NCBI GenBank assembly: GCA_035527535.1 | Contig: DATLAK010000044.1 | Location: forward strand, 1-47,770 | Length of the DNA stretch: 47,770 nucleotides | Direction: 5' to 3' | Source of the DNA: Armatimonadota bacterium | GTDB lineage: Bacteria; Armatimonadota; Hebobacteria; GCA-020354555; CP070648 | Shown: positions 14,368 to 23,594 of the stretch, one piece after another | How positions within the stretch are numbered: position 1 is the first letter of the stretch | Layout: each line of letters begins with the position of its first letter | Program-made: the position numbers and the translations under genes | The notes under the pieces: generated by a model | The model's input: the letters and a program-made list of their open reading frames with translations, nothing else | Told to the model about the DNA's origin: nothing | Databases searched by the model: none

Positions 14368-15747
14368 ATGGCGCAGTTCACCGCAGCTCAGATTGTCGCC
14401 GCGACCGGCGGCCGCCTGGCGTCCGGGTCGGGCGACGCGAGGTGCTCCGGCGTGGCCACCGATTCGCGCGCCGTCGGCGCCGGCCAGTGCTTCTTCGCCC
14501 TGCGCGGCGAGCGCTTCGACGGCCATGATTTCGTGGCGCCGGCGCTGCGCGCCGGCGCCGCCGGCGCCGTCGTTTCACGCGTGCCCGAGGGCCTGCCGCT
14601 GATCGGCGACGAGGCGTTCGTGGTGGTCGTCGCCGACACCCTGAGAGCGCTCGGCGATCTTGCGCGCCTCCATCGCGCGCGCTTCGAGGTGCCCGTGATC
14701 GGGATCACCGGCAGCACCGGCAAGACCACGACCAAGGATATGACCGCCGCCATCCTCGCGCGTCGCGGGCCGGTTGCCGCCACCCCTGAGAACTACAACA
14801 ACGAGATCGGCGTTCCCCTGGCCCTGCTGTCGCTGGCGCCCGGGCACCACGCCGCAGTGATCGAGATGGCAATGCGGGCCCCGGGCGAAATCGCCTACCT
14901 CGCGTCGCTGGCGCAGCCGCAAATCGGGGTGGTGACCAACGTCGGCCTCAGCCATCTCGAGCGCCTGGGCTCGGCCGACGCCATCGCCGACGCCAAGGGC
15001 GAACTGGTGGAGGCGCTGGGCCGCGGCACCGCCGTGCTGAACGCGGATGACCCTTATTTGGAGCGGCTGGCGCGGCGCGCGCAGGGGCAGGTCGTCACCT
15101 TCGGCCAGGGCGCTGCGGCGCAGTTTCGCGCGACGGCGATAGCCGCCTCGGAGCAAGGCGTCGGCTTCCGTCTGGTCGCGCCTGCGGGTGAGGTGCAGGT
15201 GCGCCTGGGCCTCCCCGGGCGCTACCTGGTGCTCAACGCGCTAGCGGCGGCCGCGGCGGCGGCGCAGGCCGGGGCCGGGCTGGAGCAGGTTGCGGCCGGG
15301 CTGGCCTCGTTCAGCGCCTCCCGGCGCCGGGCGGAAATCATCGAGACCGCCGCCGGTTTTCGCGTCGTTGACGACTGCTACAACGCCAGCCCCGCCTCCA
15401 TGGAGGCCGCCCTGGAGCTGCTTGGTGATCTCCGCGGCGAGCGCAAGATCGCGATCTTGGGAGATATGCTGGAGCTGGGAACGACCGCGCCCGAGCTGCA
15501 CCGAGCGCTCGGTGCGCAGGCGGGGCTGATGGGCCTCGATCTCGTCATCGCCGTCGGCGAGCTCGGGCGGTGGATCGCGGACGGGGCGGGCGCGGCGATG
15601 GGGCCGGAAGGGGTGCGCTGGGCGTCCAGCAATGAGCAGGCGGCGCAGTGGGCGCTCGACGTCTTGGGCCGCGGCGACCTGGTGCTGGTCAAGGCGTCGC
15701 GGGCAATGGCCTTTGAACAGATCGTGGGGAGGCTGACCGGTGCATGA
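14368..15747 (+). CDS. murF: UDP-MurNAc-pentapeptide synthetase MurF
   Basis: MurF ligates D-Ala-D-Ala to the tripeptide precursor. The 459-residue protein has the N-terminal domain (GVATDSRAVGAGQCFFALRG), the P-loop GITGSTGKTTTKDM with Lys119, the TPENYNNEIGVPLALL segment and the C-terminal domain starting VVDDCYNASPASMEAAL and KIAILGDMLELG. It starts at ATG 14368, with TAGGA before it, directly after murE. Its end overlaps the mraY start by 8 bases. Confidence 0.95.
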   Translation: MAQFTAAQIVAATGGRLASGSGDARCSGVATDSRAVGAGQCFFALRGERFDGHDFVAPALRAGAAGAVVSRVPEGLPLIGDEAFVVVVADTLRALGDLARLHRARFEVPVIGITGSTGKTTTKDMTAAILARRGPVAATPENYNNEIGVPLALLSLAPGHHAAVIEMAMRAPGEIAYLASLAQPQIGVVTNVGLSHLERLGSADAIADAKGELVEALGRGTAVLNADDPYLERLARRAQGQVVTFGQGAAAQFRATAIAASEQGVGFRLVAPAGEVQVRLGLPGRYLVLNALAAAAAAAQAGAGLEQVAAGLASFSASRRRAEIIETAAGFRVVDDCYNASPASMEAALELLGDLRGERKIAILGDMLELGTTAPELHRALGAQAGLMGLDLVIAVGELGRWIADGAGAAMGPEGVRWASSNEQAAQWALDVLGRGDLVLVKASRAMAFEQIVGRLTGA

Positions 15748-16729
15748 CCCGCTGGCATTGGCTGCGGCCTTCGCGGTGGCGGTCGCCCTCGGGCGCCCGG
15801 CAATCCGCCTGCTGCGCCGCTGGGGGTGCGGCCAGCACGTGCGCGACGACGGCCCGCAGTCGCACCATACCAAGCAGGGCACGCCGACCATGGGCGGCGT
15901 CATCATCATCATCGCGCTCGTCGCCGGCACGGTGGTGAGTGCCACCGTCATGCGCGACGTTCTGCTGCCCGGCGGTACCAGCGCGGTGGCGATCGTGGTG
16001 GGGCTGGCGGTGGGGTTCGGTCTGATCGGTCTCGCGGACGATCGCGCGATCATCAAACACCAGCGCTCGCTCGGCTTGCGGGCGCGCGAGAAGCTGGTGC
16101 TGCAGTTCGCGCTCGCTGCGGGCTTCCTCTATCTGATATCGCAGCTGGGTTTCGCCAACCTGGTGGTGAGGATGCCCTTCTCGCAGCGACCACTGGCGCT
16201 CGGGGGGTGGTACTACCCACTGGCGGCGGTGTTCATCGTCGGGACCTCGAACAGCGTCAACCTGACCGATGGGCTCGACGGTCTGGCGGCCGGGCTGGCG
16301 GCGATGGCCGGGATTGCCATCGCCGCGCTGGCAACCGTCAACGGGTATCCGGCGGTGAGCGCCATGTGCTACGCCCTGGCCGGCGCGTGCGTGGGTTTCC
16401 TGTGGTACAACGCCCATCCCGCGCGCATCTTCATGGGCGACACCGGCGCCCTCGCCCTCGGCGCGGCGCTGGCGGGGGCGGCGATCATGTGCAAGGTCGA
16501 GCCGTGGCTGCTCGTCATCGGCGTCATCTTCTACCTCGAGGCGCTGTCGGTGGTGATCCAGGTGGTCCACTTTCGCCTCACCGGGCGGCGCATTCTGCGC
16601 ATGAGCCCGCTCCACCATCACCTCGAGCTCGGGGGATGGCCGGAGCCGCTGATCGTGTCGCGCATGTGGATCCTCGCCGGCCTCATCGGCTGGGGGGCGG
16701 TGCTGGCCGAGCGCTTGCTGCCGCTGTGA
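15740..16729 (+). CDS. mraY: Phospho-MurNAc-pentapeptide transferase MraY
   Basis: MraY transfers phospho-MurNAc-pentapeptide to undecaprenyl phosphate, making lipid I at the inner face of the membrane. The 329-residue protein has about ten membrane helices. Signatures are HHTKQGTPTMGGVIIII near residue 42, the GLADDRAIIKHQRSLGL loop carrying the acidic pair, NLTDGLDGLAAGLA, the FMGDTGALALG motif and the late HHHLELGGWPE segment. The start is GTG 15740, inside the end of murF, which indicates coupled translation. Confidence 0.95.
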   Translation: MHDPLALAAAFAVAVALGRPAIRLLRRWGCGQHVRDDGPQSHHTKQGTPTMGGVIIIIALVAGTVVSATVMRDVLLPGGTSAVAIVVGLAVGFGLIGLADDRAIIKHQRSLGLRAREKLVLQFALAAGFLYLISQLGFANLVVRMPFSQRPLALGGWYYPLAAVFIVGTSNSVNLTDGLDGLAAGLAAMAGIAIAALATVNGYPAVSAMCYALAGACVGFLWYNAHPARIFMGDTGALALGAALAGAAIMCKVEPWLLVIGVIFYLEALSVVIQVVHFRLTGRRILRMSPLHHHLELGGWPEPLIVSRMWILAGLIGWGAVLAERLLPL

Positions 16730-16744
16730 GGTTGCGAACTTGAG

Positions 16745-18202
16745 ATGTCGGAACCCGGATTCGAGCGCGCGCCCATGACCGGCGCCTTCAACTCCGCAGC
16801 GCCGCGGGGGCGCATCAGCGCCAAGCGCGCCTACGTCATCGGCCTCGGCGAGTACGGCTCCGGGCGCGCGGCGGCGACCGCGCTTGCCGGCATGGGCGTG
16901 GCGGTCACCGCCGCCGACGTCAAGCCGGCCGACGAGCTGGCGGCGCAGCTGTGCGCCTTGCCCCCGGAAGTGGCGGTGGAAGTGGGGGAGAATGCCTACC
17001 GCACCCTGCTGGACAGCGACCTGGTGGTGATCAGCCCCGGGGTGCCGCCGGATTTGCCGGTGCTGGAGGCGGCGCGCGGCCGCGGCCTCGAGGTCATCGG
17101 CGAACTGGAGCTCGCGTACCGGGTGAGCGCGGGCAAGTTCGTCGCCGTCAGCGGCACCAAGGGCAAGACCACCACCACCGTCTTGATCGCGCGGCTGCTG
17201 GCAGACGCGGGCCTGTCGGTGCGCGTCGGCGGCAACATCGGGGCGCCCATCATCGAGCCCGCGCTCACCGCCGGCCCCGACGACCTGCTGGTGACCGAGG
17301 TCAGCAGCTTCCAGCTCCAGACCACGCGCGACTTCCGGCCGCACGTGGCGGTGCTGCTCAACTTCTCGCCCGACCACCTCGATCATCACCGGCACCTGGC
17401 CGAGTACTGGGGCGCCAAGCGACGCCTCTTTGACCGCCAAGGCGCGGAGGACTGGGCGGTGCTCAATTTCGACGACCCTGCGGTGCGCGCGCTGGCCGAT
17501 CGCGTCAAGTCGCAGGTGGTGCCCTTCAGCCGCACCGAGCCGCTGGGCCGCGGGGTCTACGTGGACGGCGAACGTATCGTCGCCGCCCCGCCGGTTGCCT
17601 CCGCGTGGCGCGCGGTCGCGCCGGTTTCCTCGCTGCGGCTGCGCGGCCGCCACAACCTCGAGAACGCGTTGGCCGCGCTGGCTGCGGCCGGCGCCGCCGG
17701 CGCCGACCTGGAGCAGGCCGCCGACACCTTGTCATCGTTCGAGGGCGTGCCCAACCGCCTGGAGCAGGTGGCCACCGTCGCCGGCGTCACCTTCATCAAC
17801 GACTCGCAGGCCACCAATCCGGCGGCGGTCGAGGGGGCGCTGGAGGCGATCGCGGAGCCGGTGACGCTGATCGCGGGGGGGCGGGCGAAAGTGCCGGATT
17901 TCGGCGGCCTGGGGCAAGCGATCGCCGCCGGCGCGCGGGCGCTGGTGGTGATCGGGGAGGCGGGACCGGCGATCGCCGCCGCCGCCCGCGCGGCCGGGCT
18001 GGACGAAGTGCACTCGGCGGGCTCGCTGCCGGAGGCGGTACGGATGGCGTTCGCCCGGGCGCGGCCGGGCGAGGTCGTGCTGCTGTCGCCGGCGTGCGCC
18101 AGCTTCGACATGTTTCACAGCATGGCCCACCGGGGCGAGGTCTTCCGCGGCGCCGTCGCCGCGCTCGCCGCGGAGGCGCCGACGCGCGAGGAGAAGCGAT
18201 GA
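16745..18202 (+). CDS. murD: UDP-MurNAc-L-alanine:D-glutamate ligase MurD
   Basis: MurD adds D-glutamate to UDP-MurNAc-L-Ala. The 485-residue protein opens with about 25 extra residues before the Rossmann strand AYVIGLGEYGSGRAA. It then has VISPGVPPDLP, the P-loop VSGTKGKTTTTVLIARLL, the EVSSFQLQTTRDFRPHVAVL block, NFSPDHLDHH, GRHNLENALAA and the C-terminal FINDSQATNPAAVEGAL and SPACASFDMF motifs. It overlaps the ftsW start by four bases (ATGA). Confidence 0.95.
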   Translation: MSEPGFERAPMTGAFNSAAPRGRISAKRAYVIGLGEYGSGRAAATALAGMGVAVTAADVKPADELAAQLCALPPEVAVEVGENAYRTLLDSDLVVISPGVPPDLPVLEAARGRGLEVIGELELAYRVSAGKFVAVSGTKGKTTTTVLIARLLADAGLSVRVGGNIGAPIIEPALTAGPDDLLVTEVSSFQLQTTRDFRPHVAVLLNFSPDHLDHHRHLAEYWGAKRRLFDRQGAEDWAVLNFDDPAVRALADRVKSQVVPFSRTEPLGRGVYVDGERIVAAPPVASAWRAVAPVSSLRLRGRHNLENALAALAAAGAAGADLEQAADTLSSFEGVPNRLEQVATVAGVTFINDSQATNPAAVEGALEAIAEPVTLIAGGRAKVPDFGGLGQAIAAGARALVVIGEAGPAIAAAARAAGLDEVHSAGSLPEAVRMAFARARPGEVVLLSPACASFDMFHSMAHRGEVFRGAVAALAAEAPTREEKR

Positions 18203-19386
18203 CCGACACCGGCAGCGCCCGGTCGTGGGGGCAGGAGCGCCCGGGCCTCGATGTCTACATGGTGGCGTTGACCGCGGCGCTGGTGGGCTTCGGCATCGTC
18301 GCTGTCTTCAGCGCCACCTTCGCGCGGGCCGCGCTGTCCGCAGGCGACAGTCTCTACAAGGTGAAGCCGCAGGTGGCGGCGGCGGTAGCAGGCGCGTTGG
18401 CGATGTTCGTCGTCGCGCGCCTCAACCTCGAGCGCATTCGCCAGCTCGCCTACGGGGCGGCGGCGCTGGCGGGGTTGGCGCTGGTGGCGGTGCTGGTGCT
18501 GGGGGTCGAGATCAACGGCGCACGCCGCTGGTTTGAGATCGGACCCTGTCATATCCAGCCGTCGGAGTTCGCCAAGCTCGCAGTCATCGTCGCGGCCGCG
18601 CGGTTCGCGATGGAGAACCCGCGACGGATACGCAGCCTCAAAGGGCTGGCGCTGCCGATGGCAGTAGTGGCGGCGGGGGCGGCGCTGGTGCTGGCCGAGC
18701 ACGATCTGGGCACCGCCGTGGTCGTGACCGCGCTCGCGTTCCTCATGTGGCACTTCGCCGGCGCCAAGCTGCGCCACCTCGCGGTTTACGCCGTGGTGGG
18801 GCTGGCCTGTGTGACGGTCGCCATCGTCGCCGAGCCTTACCGGCTGGCGCGCATCAAGGCATGGTGTGACCCGGGCAAGACCGCGCTCACCAGCGGCTAT
18901 CAGCAGCACCATTCCGTGATCGCGCTCGGCGCCGGCGGGGTCCTCGGCCGCGGTCTCGGCGAAGGCCGTGAGAAATACTCCTACCTGCCGGCGGCTGAGA
19001 CCGACTGCATCTTCGCCGTCATCGGCGAGGAAATGGGCCTGCTCGGCACCTGGGTGCTGCTGGCGCTCTTCGGCCTGCTGCTATGGCGCGGCCTGGCGGC
19101 GTCCCTGCGCGTTGCGGACCCGTTCTGTGCGCTGCTGGGCGCGGGCATGACTTCGCTGATCGCCCTCCAGGTCCTGATCAACGTTGCCGTCGTCACCGGC
19201 CTGATGCCGGCCAAGGGCGCCCCCTTGCCCTTCGTCAGCTACGGCGGCTCGTCCCTGGTGTCCGCCATGACCGCGGTCGGGGTGCTGCTGAATATCTCGC
19301 GCCAGCCGGGGCGCGACCTGCGCCCACGGGGCGCGGCCGCCGGCGGCGCGTCGTCCTCGCGCGCGGAGCGCTTCCCATTCGCATGA
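18199..19386 (+). CDS. ftsW: Septal peptidoglycan polymerase FtsW (SEDS family)
   Basis: FtsW polymerises lipid II into glycan strands at the septum together with FtsI. The 395-residue protein has about ten membrane helices. SEDS signatures include NGARRWFEIGPCHIQPSEFA, a LAEHDLGTAVVVTALAF segment, LTSGYQQHHSVIALGAGGVL, AETDCIFAVIGEEMGLLG and PLPFVSYGGSSLVSAM. ATG 18199 overlaps the murD stop and has GAGGAG upstream. Its stop overlaps the murC start, leaving no room for murG, which commonly lies here. Confidence 0.95.
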   Translation: MTDTGSARSWGQERPGLDVYMVALTAALVGFGIVAVFSATFARAALSAGDSLYKVKPQVAAAVAGALAMFVVARLNLERIRQLAYGAAALAGLALVAVLVLGVEINGARRWFEIGPCHIQPSEFAKLAVIVAAARFAMENPRRIRSLKGLALPMAVVAAGAALVLAEHDLGTAVVVTALAFLMWHFAGAKLRHLAVYAVVGLACVTVAIVAEPYRLARIKAWCDPGKTALTSGYQQHHSVIALGAGGVLGRGLGEGREKYSYLPAAETDCIFAVIGEEMGLLGTWVLLALFGLLLWRGLAASLRVADPFCALLGAGMTSLIALQVLINVAVVTGLMPAKGAPLPFVSYGGSSLVSAMTAVGVLLNISRQPGRDLRPRGAAAGGASSSRAERFPFA

Positions 19387-20813
19387 GCCATCGCGCATCA
19401 CAACCCCATACCCATCTGATGGGCGTCGGCGGCATCGGCATGAGCGCGCTGGCGCAAGTCCTCCTCGCCCGCGGGGAGCGCTTGTCCGGATGTGACCTGC
19501 ATGCCTCTGCGCTCACCGCGAAGCTCGAGCGCCTGGGGTTGGCCTTCAGCGAGGGCCACCACCCCGAGCACCTGGCGGGCGCCGACCGCCTCATCATCTC
19601 GGACGCCATCGGGCGCGACCACCCCGAGTTGGCGCACGCCCGCGCCGCGGGCCTGCCGGTGCTGCGCCGCTCCCAGGTCGTGGGCGAACTGATGCGCTGC
19701 CATCGCGGCCTCGCCGTCGCCGGCACCCATGGCAAGACCACCACCACCGCCATGATCGGCCTCATCCTCGCGGAGGCCGGTCGCGACCCGACGGTGCTCA
19801 TCGGCGGCGAGCTGCCGCAATTCGGCGGCAATGCGCGCGTCGGCGGCGGCGAGCTGCTGGTGGCCGAAGCTTGCGAGGCCTACGAGTCCTTCCTCGACCT
19901 CGAGCCGGAGATCGCGGTCATCACCAATATCGAGGCCGAGCACCTCGACCACCATCACAGCGAGCGGGCGGTGCTCGACAGCTTCGCTCGCTTCCTGGCG
20001 CGCGTGCGCGCGGGCGGGAGCGTGATTGTGTGCGCGGACGACGCCAACGCCGCCGCGGTCGTCAGCCGCGCAAAGGTGGCGGCGGCAGGCCTCGATGTGG
20101 TAACCTATGGGCTGGGTGGCGGCGGCGATTTCCGCGCCGAGGAGGTCCGCGACGAAGGCATGGGCATGGGCTTCACCCTCGCTCACCCGGCGGGGCGCAC
20201 CGCGGTGCGCCTGGCCGTGCCCGGCGCGCACAACGTGGCGGACGCGCTCGGGGCGATCGCGGCTTGCACCGTGGTCGCGGTGAGCGCGGAGCAGGCGGCG
20301 GCGACGCTCGCCTCCTTCGGCGGGGTCGAGCGGCGCTTCCAGGCCGTCACCACCGCGGGGGTGACAGTGGTGAACGACTACGCCCACCACCCGACCGAGA
20401 TTCGCGCCGTCGTCGCCGCCGCCCGAGCGCGGTGCGGCGGCAAGCTGGTGATCGTCTTTCAGCCGCATCTCTACACCCGGACGCGCGATTTCCTGGCGGA
20501 CTTCGCGGACGCCCTGTCCGCGGCAGAGACGATAGTCGTGACCGATATCTACGCCGCGCGCGAGCAGCCGCTGCCCGGCGTCAGCGGCGAGACGATGGTG
20601 GAGGCGGTGCGTGCGCGCGGGCAAGAGGATGCGTTTTTCTGGCCGCAGAAGGACCAGGTGGCAGAGGGCCTGGTGGGAGGTCTAGAAACGGGAGACTGGG
20701 TGCTGGTGCTGGGCGCAGGCGACATCGGATCAGTGGCTCGTGATCTCGCGGCGCGGCTGCGCCGCCGCGGCGCGGCTCCGTCGGGGCCGGGAGGGACAGC
20801 GTGTCGGGCCTGA
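19383..20813 (+). CDS. murC: UDP-MurNAc:L-alanine ligase MurC
   Basis: MurC adds the first amino acid, L-alanine, to UDP-MurNAc. The 476-residue protein starts with HLMGVGGIGMSALAQVLL (UDP-MurNAc binding), then the P-loop VAGTHGKTTTTAMIGLIL. Next come EACEAYESFLDLEPEIAVIT, NIEAEHLDHHHSE, FGGVERRFQ, VNDYAHHPTEIRA and FQPHLYTRTRDF. It starts at ATG 19383 inside the ftsW stop and overlaps murB by 13 bases. Confidence 0.95.
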   Translation: MSHRASQPHTHLMGVGGIGMSALAQVLLARGERLSGCDLHASALTAKLERLGLAFSEGHHPEHLAGADRLIISDAIGRDHPELAHARAAGLPVLRRSQVVGELMRCHRGLAVAGTHGKTTTTAMIGLILAEAGRDPTVLIGGELPQFGGNARVGGGELLVAEACEAYESFLDLEPEIAVITNIEAEHLDHHHSERAVLDSFARFLARVRAGGSVIVCADDANAAAVVSRAKVAAAGLDVVTYGLGGGGDFRAEEVRDEGMGMGFTLAHPAGRTAVRLAVPGAHNVADALGAIAACTVVAVSAEQAAATLASFGGVERRFQAVTTAGVTVVNDYAHHPTEIRAVVAAARARCGGKLVIVFQPHLYTRTRDFLADFADALSAAETIVVTDIYAAREQPLPGVSGETMVEAVRARGQEDAFFWPQKDQVAEGLVGGLETGDWVLVLGAGDIGSVARDLAARLRRRGAAPSGPGGTACRA

Positions 20814-21760
20814 ACACGGCGGCCGCACAACCCGCCGCATCGGTGCTTGCCGCCGCGGGGTGCGACATCCGCGAGTTGCAGACGGCGGTGGGCGGTTGCG
20901 TGCTCCTTGATGAGCCCATGAGCCGCCACACCACTTTCCGCATCGGCGGCCGCGCCGATATCTTCGTCCAGCCCCGGGACGAAGCCGACCTGCGCATGGC
21001 GGTCGCGTGGCTGCGGGCCGCGGGCGTGCCCCTGCGGGTCATCGGCAACGGCAGCAACCTGCTGGTCGCCGACGCGGGCCTGCGCGAGGCGGTGATCAAG
21101 CTCGGCCCTGCGTTCTCCGGCATCAGCTTCAACGGCGAGGGGGTGGTGGTCGGCGCCGGGGCGCGGCTGGCCGCGGTCGTCAGCCGCTGCTGCGCGGCCG
21201 GCTGGAGCGGCCTCGAGAGCACCGTGGGCATACCCGGCACCGTCGGCGGCGCCATCGTCACCAACGCCGGCACCGACACCGGCGCCATCGGCGACCTGGT
21301 GCAGGAGGCGGTACTGATGGACCCGGCGGGCGATATCTACACCGTCAGGTGCGCGGAGCTGAACTACGGCTATCGCTGCAGCAGCCTGACGCTGTCGCGG
21401 CACATCGTCCTGCGCGCGCGGCTGCGGTTGGATCGCGCGGACGCGGTCGAGGTGCGCGCCAAGATGCAGCGGCTCCGCCTCAAGCGCGCCAGCCGCCAGC
21501 CGCTGGGCTGCCGTTCCGCGGGGAGCGTGTTCAAGAACTATCCGCACATCGCGGCCGGCAAGCTGGTGGATCGCGCGGGGGGCAAGGGCCTGCGCGTGGG
21601 CGACGCCGAGGTCTCCAGCAAGCACGCCAACTTCATCGTCAATCGCGGGCACGCCACCGCCGTCGACGTGCGCGGGCTGATGTCGCAGGTGCAGCAGCGG
21701 GTGCTGCGCGTCCACGGCGTGTGGCTCGAACCGGAGATCGAGTTGGTGGGCGAATGGTAG
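20801..21760 (+). CDS. murB: UDP-N-acetylenolpyruvoylglucosamine reductase MurB
   Basis: MurB reduces the enolpyruvyl group to make UDP-MurNAc, using FAD and NADPH. The 319-residue protein has HTTFRIGGRADIFVQP, the FAD-binding VIGNGSNLLVADAGL, the GLESTVGIPGTVGGAIVTNA core, YGYRCSSLTL with the conserved Arg, and SAGSVFKNYP, where Ser is the likely proton donor. The C-terminal VWLEPEIELVGEW carries the active-site Glu. It starts at GTG 20801 within murC. The length suits the shorter type II MurB. Confidence 0.95.
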   Translation: MSGLNTAAAQPAASVLAAAGCDIRELQTAVGGCVLLDEPMSRHTTFRIGGRADIFVQPRDEADLRMAVAWLRAAGVPLRVIGNGSNLLVADAGLREAVIKLGPAFSGISFNGEGVVVGAGARLAAVVSRCCAAGWSGLESTVGIPGTVGGAIVTNAGTDTGAIGDLVQEAVLMDPAGDIYTVRCAELNYGYRCSSLTLSRHIVLRARLRLDRADAVEVRAKMQRLRLKRASRQPLGCRSAGSVFKNYPHIAAGKLVDRAGGKGLRVGDAEVSSKHANFIVNRGHATAVDVRGLMSQVQQRVLRVHGVWLEPEIELVGEW

Positions 21761-21770
21761 GCTGCCGATC

Positions 21771-22793
21771 ATGAGCAAGCTGCGGGTTGCGGTGCTGATG
21801 GGCGGACGCTCGAGCGAGCGCGAGGTGTCGCTGCGCAGCGGCGCGATGGTGGCGCGTCACCTCGACCGCGGCAAGTACGACGTGCTGCCCTTCGACACCG
21901 GCGCCCTGACCCGGCTCCAGGGCGGTGCGGGGGCGCCGCCAGGCGCCAACGCCGAGCCAGACCTGACGGCGCTGGCGCCCCTGGCGCCCCGGGCCCTTGA
22001 CCGCGCTTCCTGCGCGCCCGCGGTTGACGTCGCCTTTGTCGCGCTCCACGGCCGCGGCGGCGAGGACGGCGCCCTCCAGGGGCTGCTCGAGCTGCTGGGC
22101 ATCCCCTACACCGGCTCCGGGGTTCTCGCCAGCGCGCTGGCCATGGACAAACCCGCCGCCAAGCGCGTCTTCCGGGCGGAGGGCATCCCCACCGCCCCCT
22201 GGCGCGGCTACCGGATGGATAATTGCGCCGACGCGCGCTCCATCGCCGCCGATATCGCGTCGTCGCTGCGCCTGCCGGTAGTGGTGAAGCCGGCGTGCGA
22301 GGGCTCCACCATCGGCGTCACCGTCGCGCGCAAGCGCGAGGACCTGCCGGCCGCCCTGGAGTGCGCCGCCGGTTACGGCCCGCGGGTGCTGGCCGAGGAG
22401 TTCGTGCCCGGCGTCGAAATCGCCGCCGCCATCCTGGGTAATCGCCGCCCCCAGGTGCTGCCGCTGGTGGAGATCGTGCCCGCGAGCGGGTTCTACGATT
22501 ACGCGGCGAAGTATACCCCCGGCGCCACCGACGAAATCGTTCCCGCCCGCATCGGTGACGAGGCCGCGCGGCAGGCGCAGGAGGCGGCGCTGGCGGCGTT
22601 TACGGCGCTCGGCTGTCGCGGTATGGCGCGCGTGGATATGATCGCCGGCCCGCGGGGGCCGGTCGTGCTGGAGGTCAACACCATCCCGGGGCTGACCGAG
22701 ACCAGCCTGGTGCCGCGGGCGGCGGAAGCCGCGGGCATGACTTTCGCGCGCCTGCTGGAGCGGATGATCGAGCTGGCGCTGGAGGAAGCTTGA
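21771..22793 (+). CDS. ddl: D-alanine:D-alanine ligase Ddl
   Basis: Ddl is an ATP-grasp enzyme that makes the D-Ala-D-Ala used by MurF. The 340-residue protein has VLMGGRSSEREVSLRSGAMV at the N-terminus, FVALHGRGGEDGALQGLLE, GIPYTGSGVLASALAMDKPA, VVVKPACEGSTIGVTV, and the metal- and substrate-binding ARVDMIAG and EVNTIPGLTETSLVP. An Ala/Pro-rich stretch at about residues 45-80 is longer than usual. It starts at ATG 21771, ten bases after murB. Confidence 0.95.
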   Translation: MSKLRVAVLMGGRSSEREVSLRSGAMVARHLDRGKYDVLPFDTGALTRLQGGAGAPPGANAEPDLTALAPLAPRALDRASCAPAVDVAFVALHGRGGEDGALQGLLELLGIPYTGSGVLASALAMDKPAAKRVFRAEGIPTAPWRGYRMDNCADARSIAADIASSLRLPVVVKPACEGSTIGVTVARKREDLPAALECAAGYGPRVLAEEFVPGVEIAAAILGNRRPQVLPLVEIVPASGFYDYAAKYTPGATDEIVPARIGDEAARQAQEAALAAFTALGCRGMARVDMIAGPRGPVVLEVNTIPGLTETSLVPRAAEAAGMTFARLLERMIELALEEA

Positions 22794-22796
22794 GCC

Positions 22797-23573
22797 GTGC
22801 ACGAGCAGCGCTACAATGATATCGGCGGGCGCGGTCGGCGCAGCCGACGGCGCGACCGCACCCTGATGGTGCTGCGCCTGGTAGCGGCGGGGCTGTCGCT
22901 GGTGCTGGCGGTCGAGTTGCTGTGGGCGCTCTACCGGTCGCCGCGGCTGCAGGTGCGCCAGGTGCGGGTCGTCGGCGTCCGCATGCTCGACCCGGCCGCG
23001 GTGATAGCGTCCGCGGCGATCCCCCCGGGCGCCACCCTGGCCGGCGTCTCGACGCGCAAGCTGCGTCGCGCGATCGCGGCCATTCCCGCCGTCGAAAGGG
23101 CCACCGTTGCCCGTGACTGGCCCGCGACGCTGGTCATTGTCGTGCGCGAGCGCACACCTGCGGTGTTCGTTCGCTGCCGCCAGGGTATCGTATTCGTGGA
23201 CCGGCGGGGCATCGCCTTCACCGGTACGCGCTGCGACACGGCGGGCTTGCCGGAGCTGAAAGGGGTCGGTGTCGCTCCCGGGGAGATCGGCCGGGCGCTG
23301 AAGGGTCGGGCGGTCGCGCAGGCGCTGGTCGCGCTGTCAGCGGCGCAGGAGGCGGAGCTGCCCGTGAGCGAGGTCGTCCTGCGCGGGCGCGACGACCTGG
23401 CGCTGCGCCTGGCGGATGGAACCGCGCTGCACCTGGGGCGCCCGCAGCAGTTGCGGCTCAAGGTGAGCCAGGCGAAGGTGGCGCTGATCGAGCTGCGGCC
23501 GCGGCAGCGCGTCGAGTACATAGACGTAAGCTGCCCTGACGCGGCCGTCTGGAAGCCGCGTCTCGAATCATAA
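22797..23573 (+). CDS. ftsQ: FtsQ/DivIB-type division protein
   Basis: The 258-residue protein has a strongly basic cytoplasmic tail (GGRGRRSRRRDR), one membrane helix (about residues 26-46), and an extracytoplasmic POTRA domain. The POTRA pattern is visible as VRQVRVVGVRMLDPAAVIAS, a helix, and IPAVERATVARDWPATLVIV followed by VRERTPAV. The beta domain and a closing RQRVEYIDVSCPDA follow. FtsQ links FtsL/FtsB to the divisome. It starts at GTG 22797, three bases after the ddl stop. Confidence 0.9.
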   Translation: MHEQRYNDIGGRGRRSRRRDRTLMVLRLVAAGLSLVLAVELLWALYRSPRLQVRQVRVVGVRMLDPAAVIASAAIPPGATLAGVSTRKLRRAIAAIPAVERATVARDWPATLVIVVRERTPAVFVRCRQGIVFVDRRGIAFTGTRCDTAGLPELKGVGVAPGEIGRALKGRAVAQALVALSAAQEAELPVSEVVLRGRDDLALRLADGTALHLGRPQQLRLKVSQAKVALIELRPRQRVEYIDVSCPDAAVWKPRLES

Positions 23574-23594
23574 CAGCGGAGCGGAAACGCATCC

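Noticed and set aside
15689-17653. 654-codon minus-strand frame over mraY and murD
   Set aside because: Antisense to two certain genes, His/Arg/Gln-rich, no motif.
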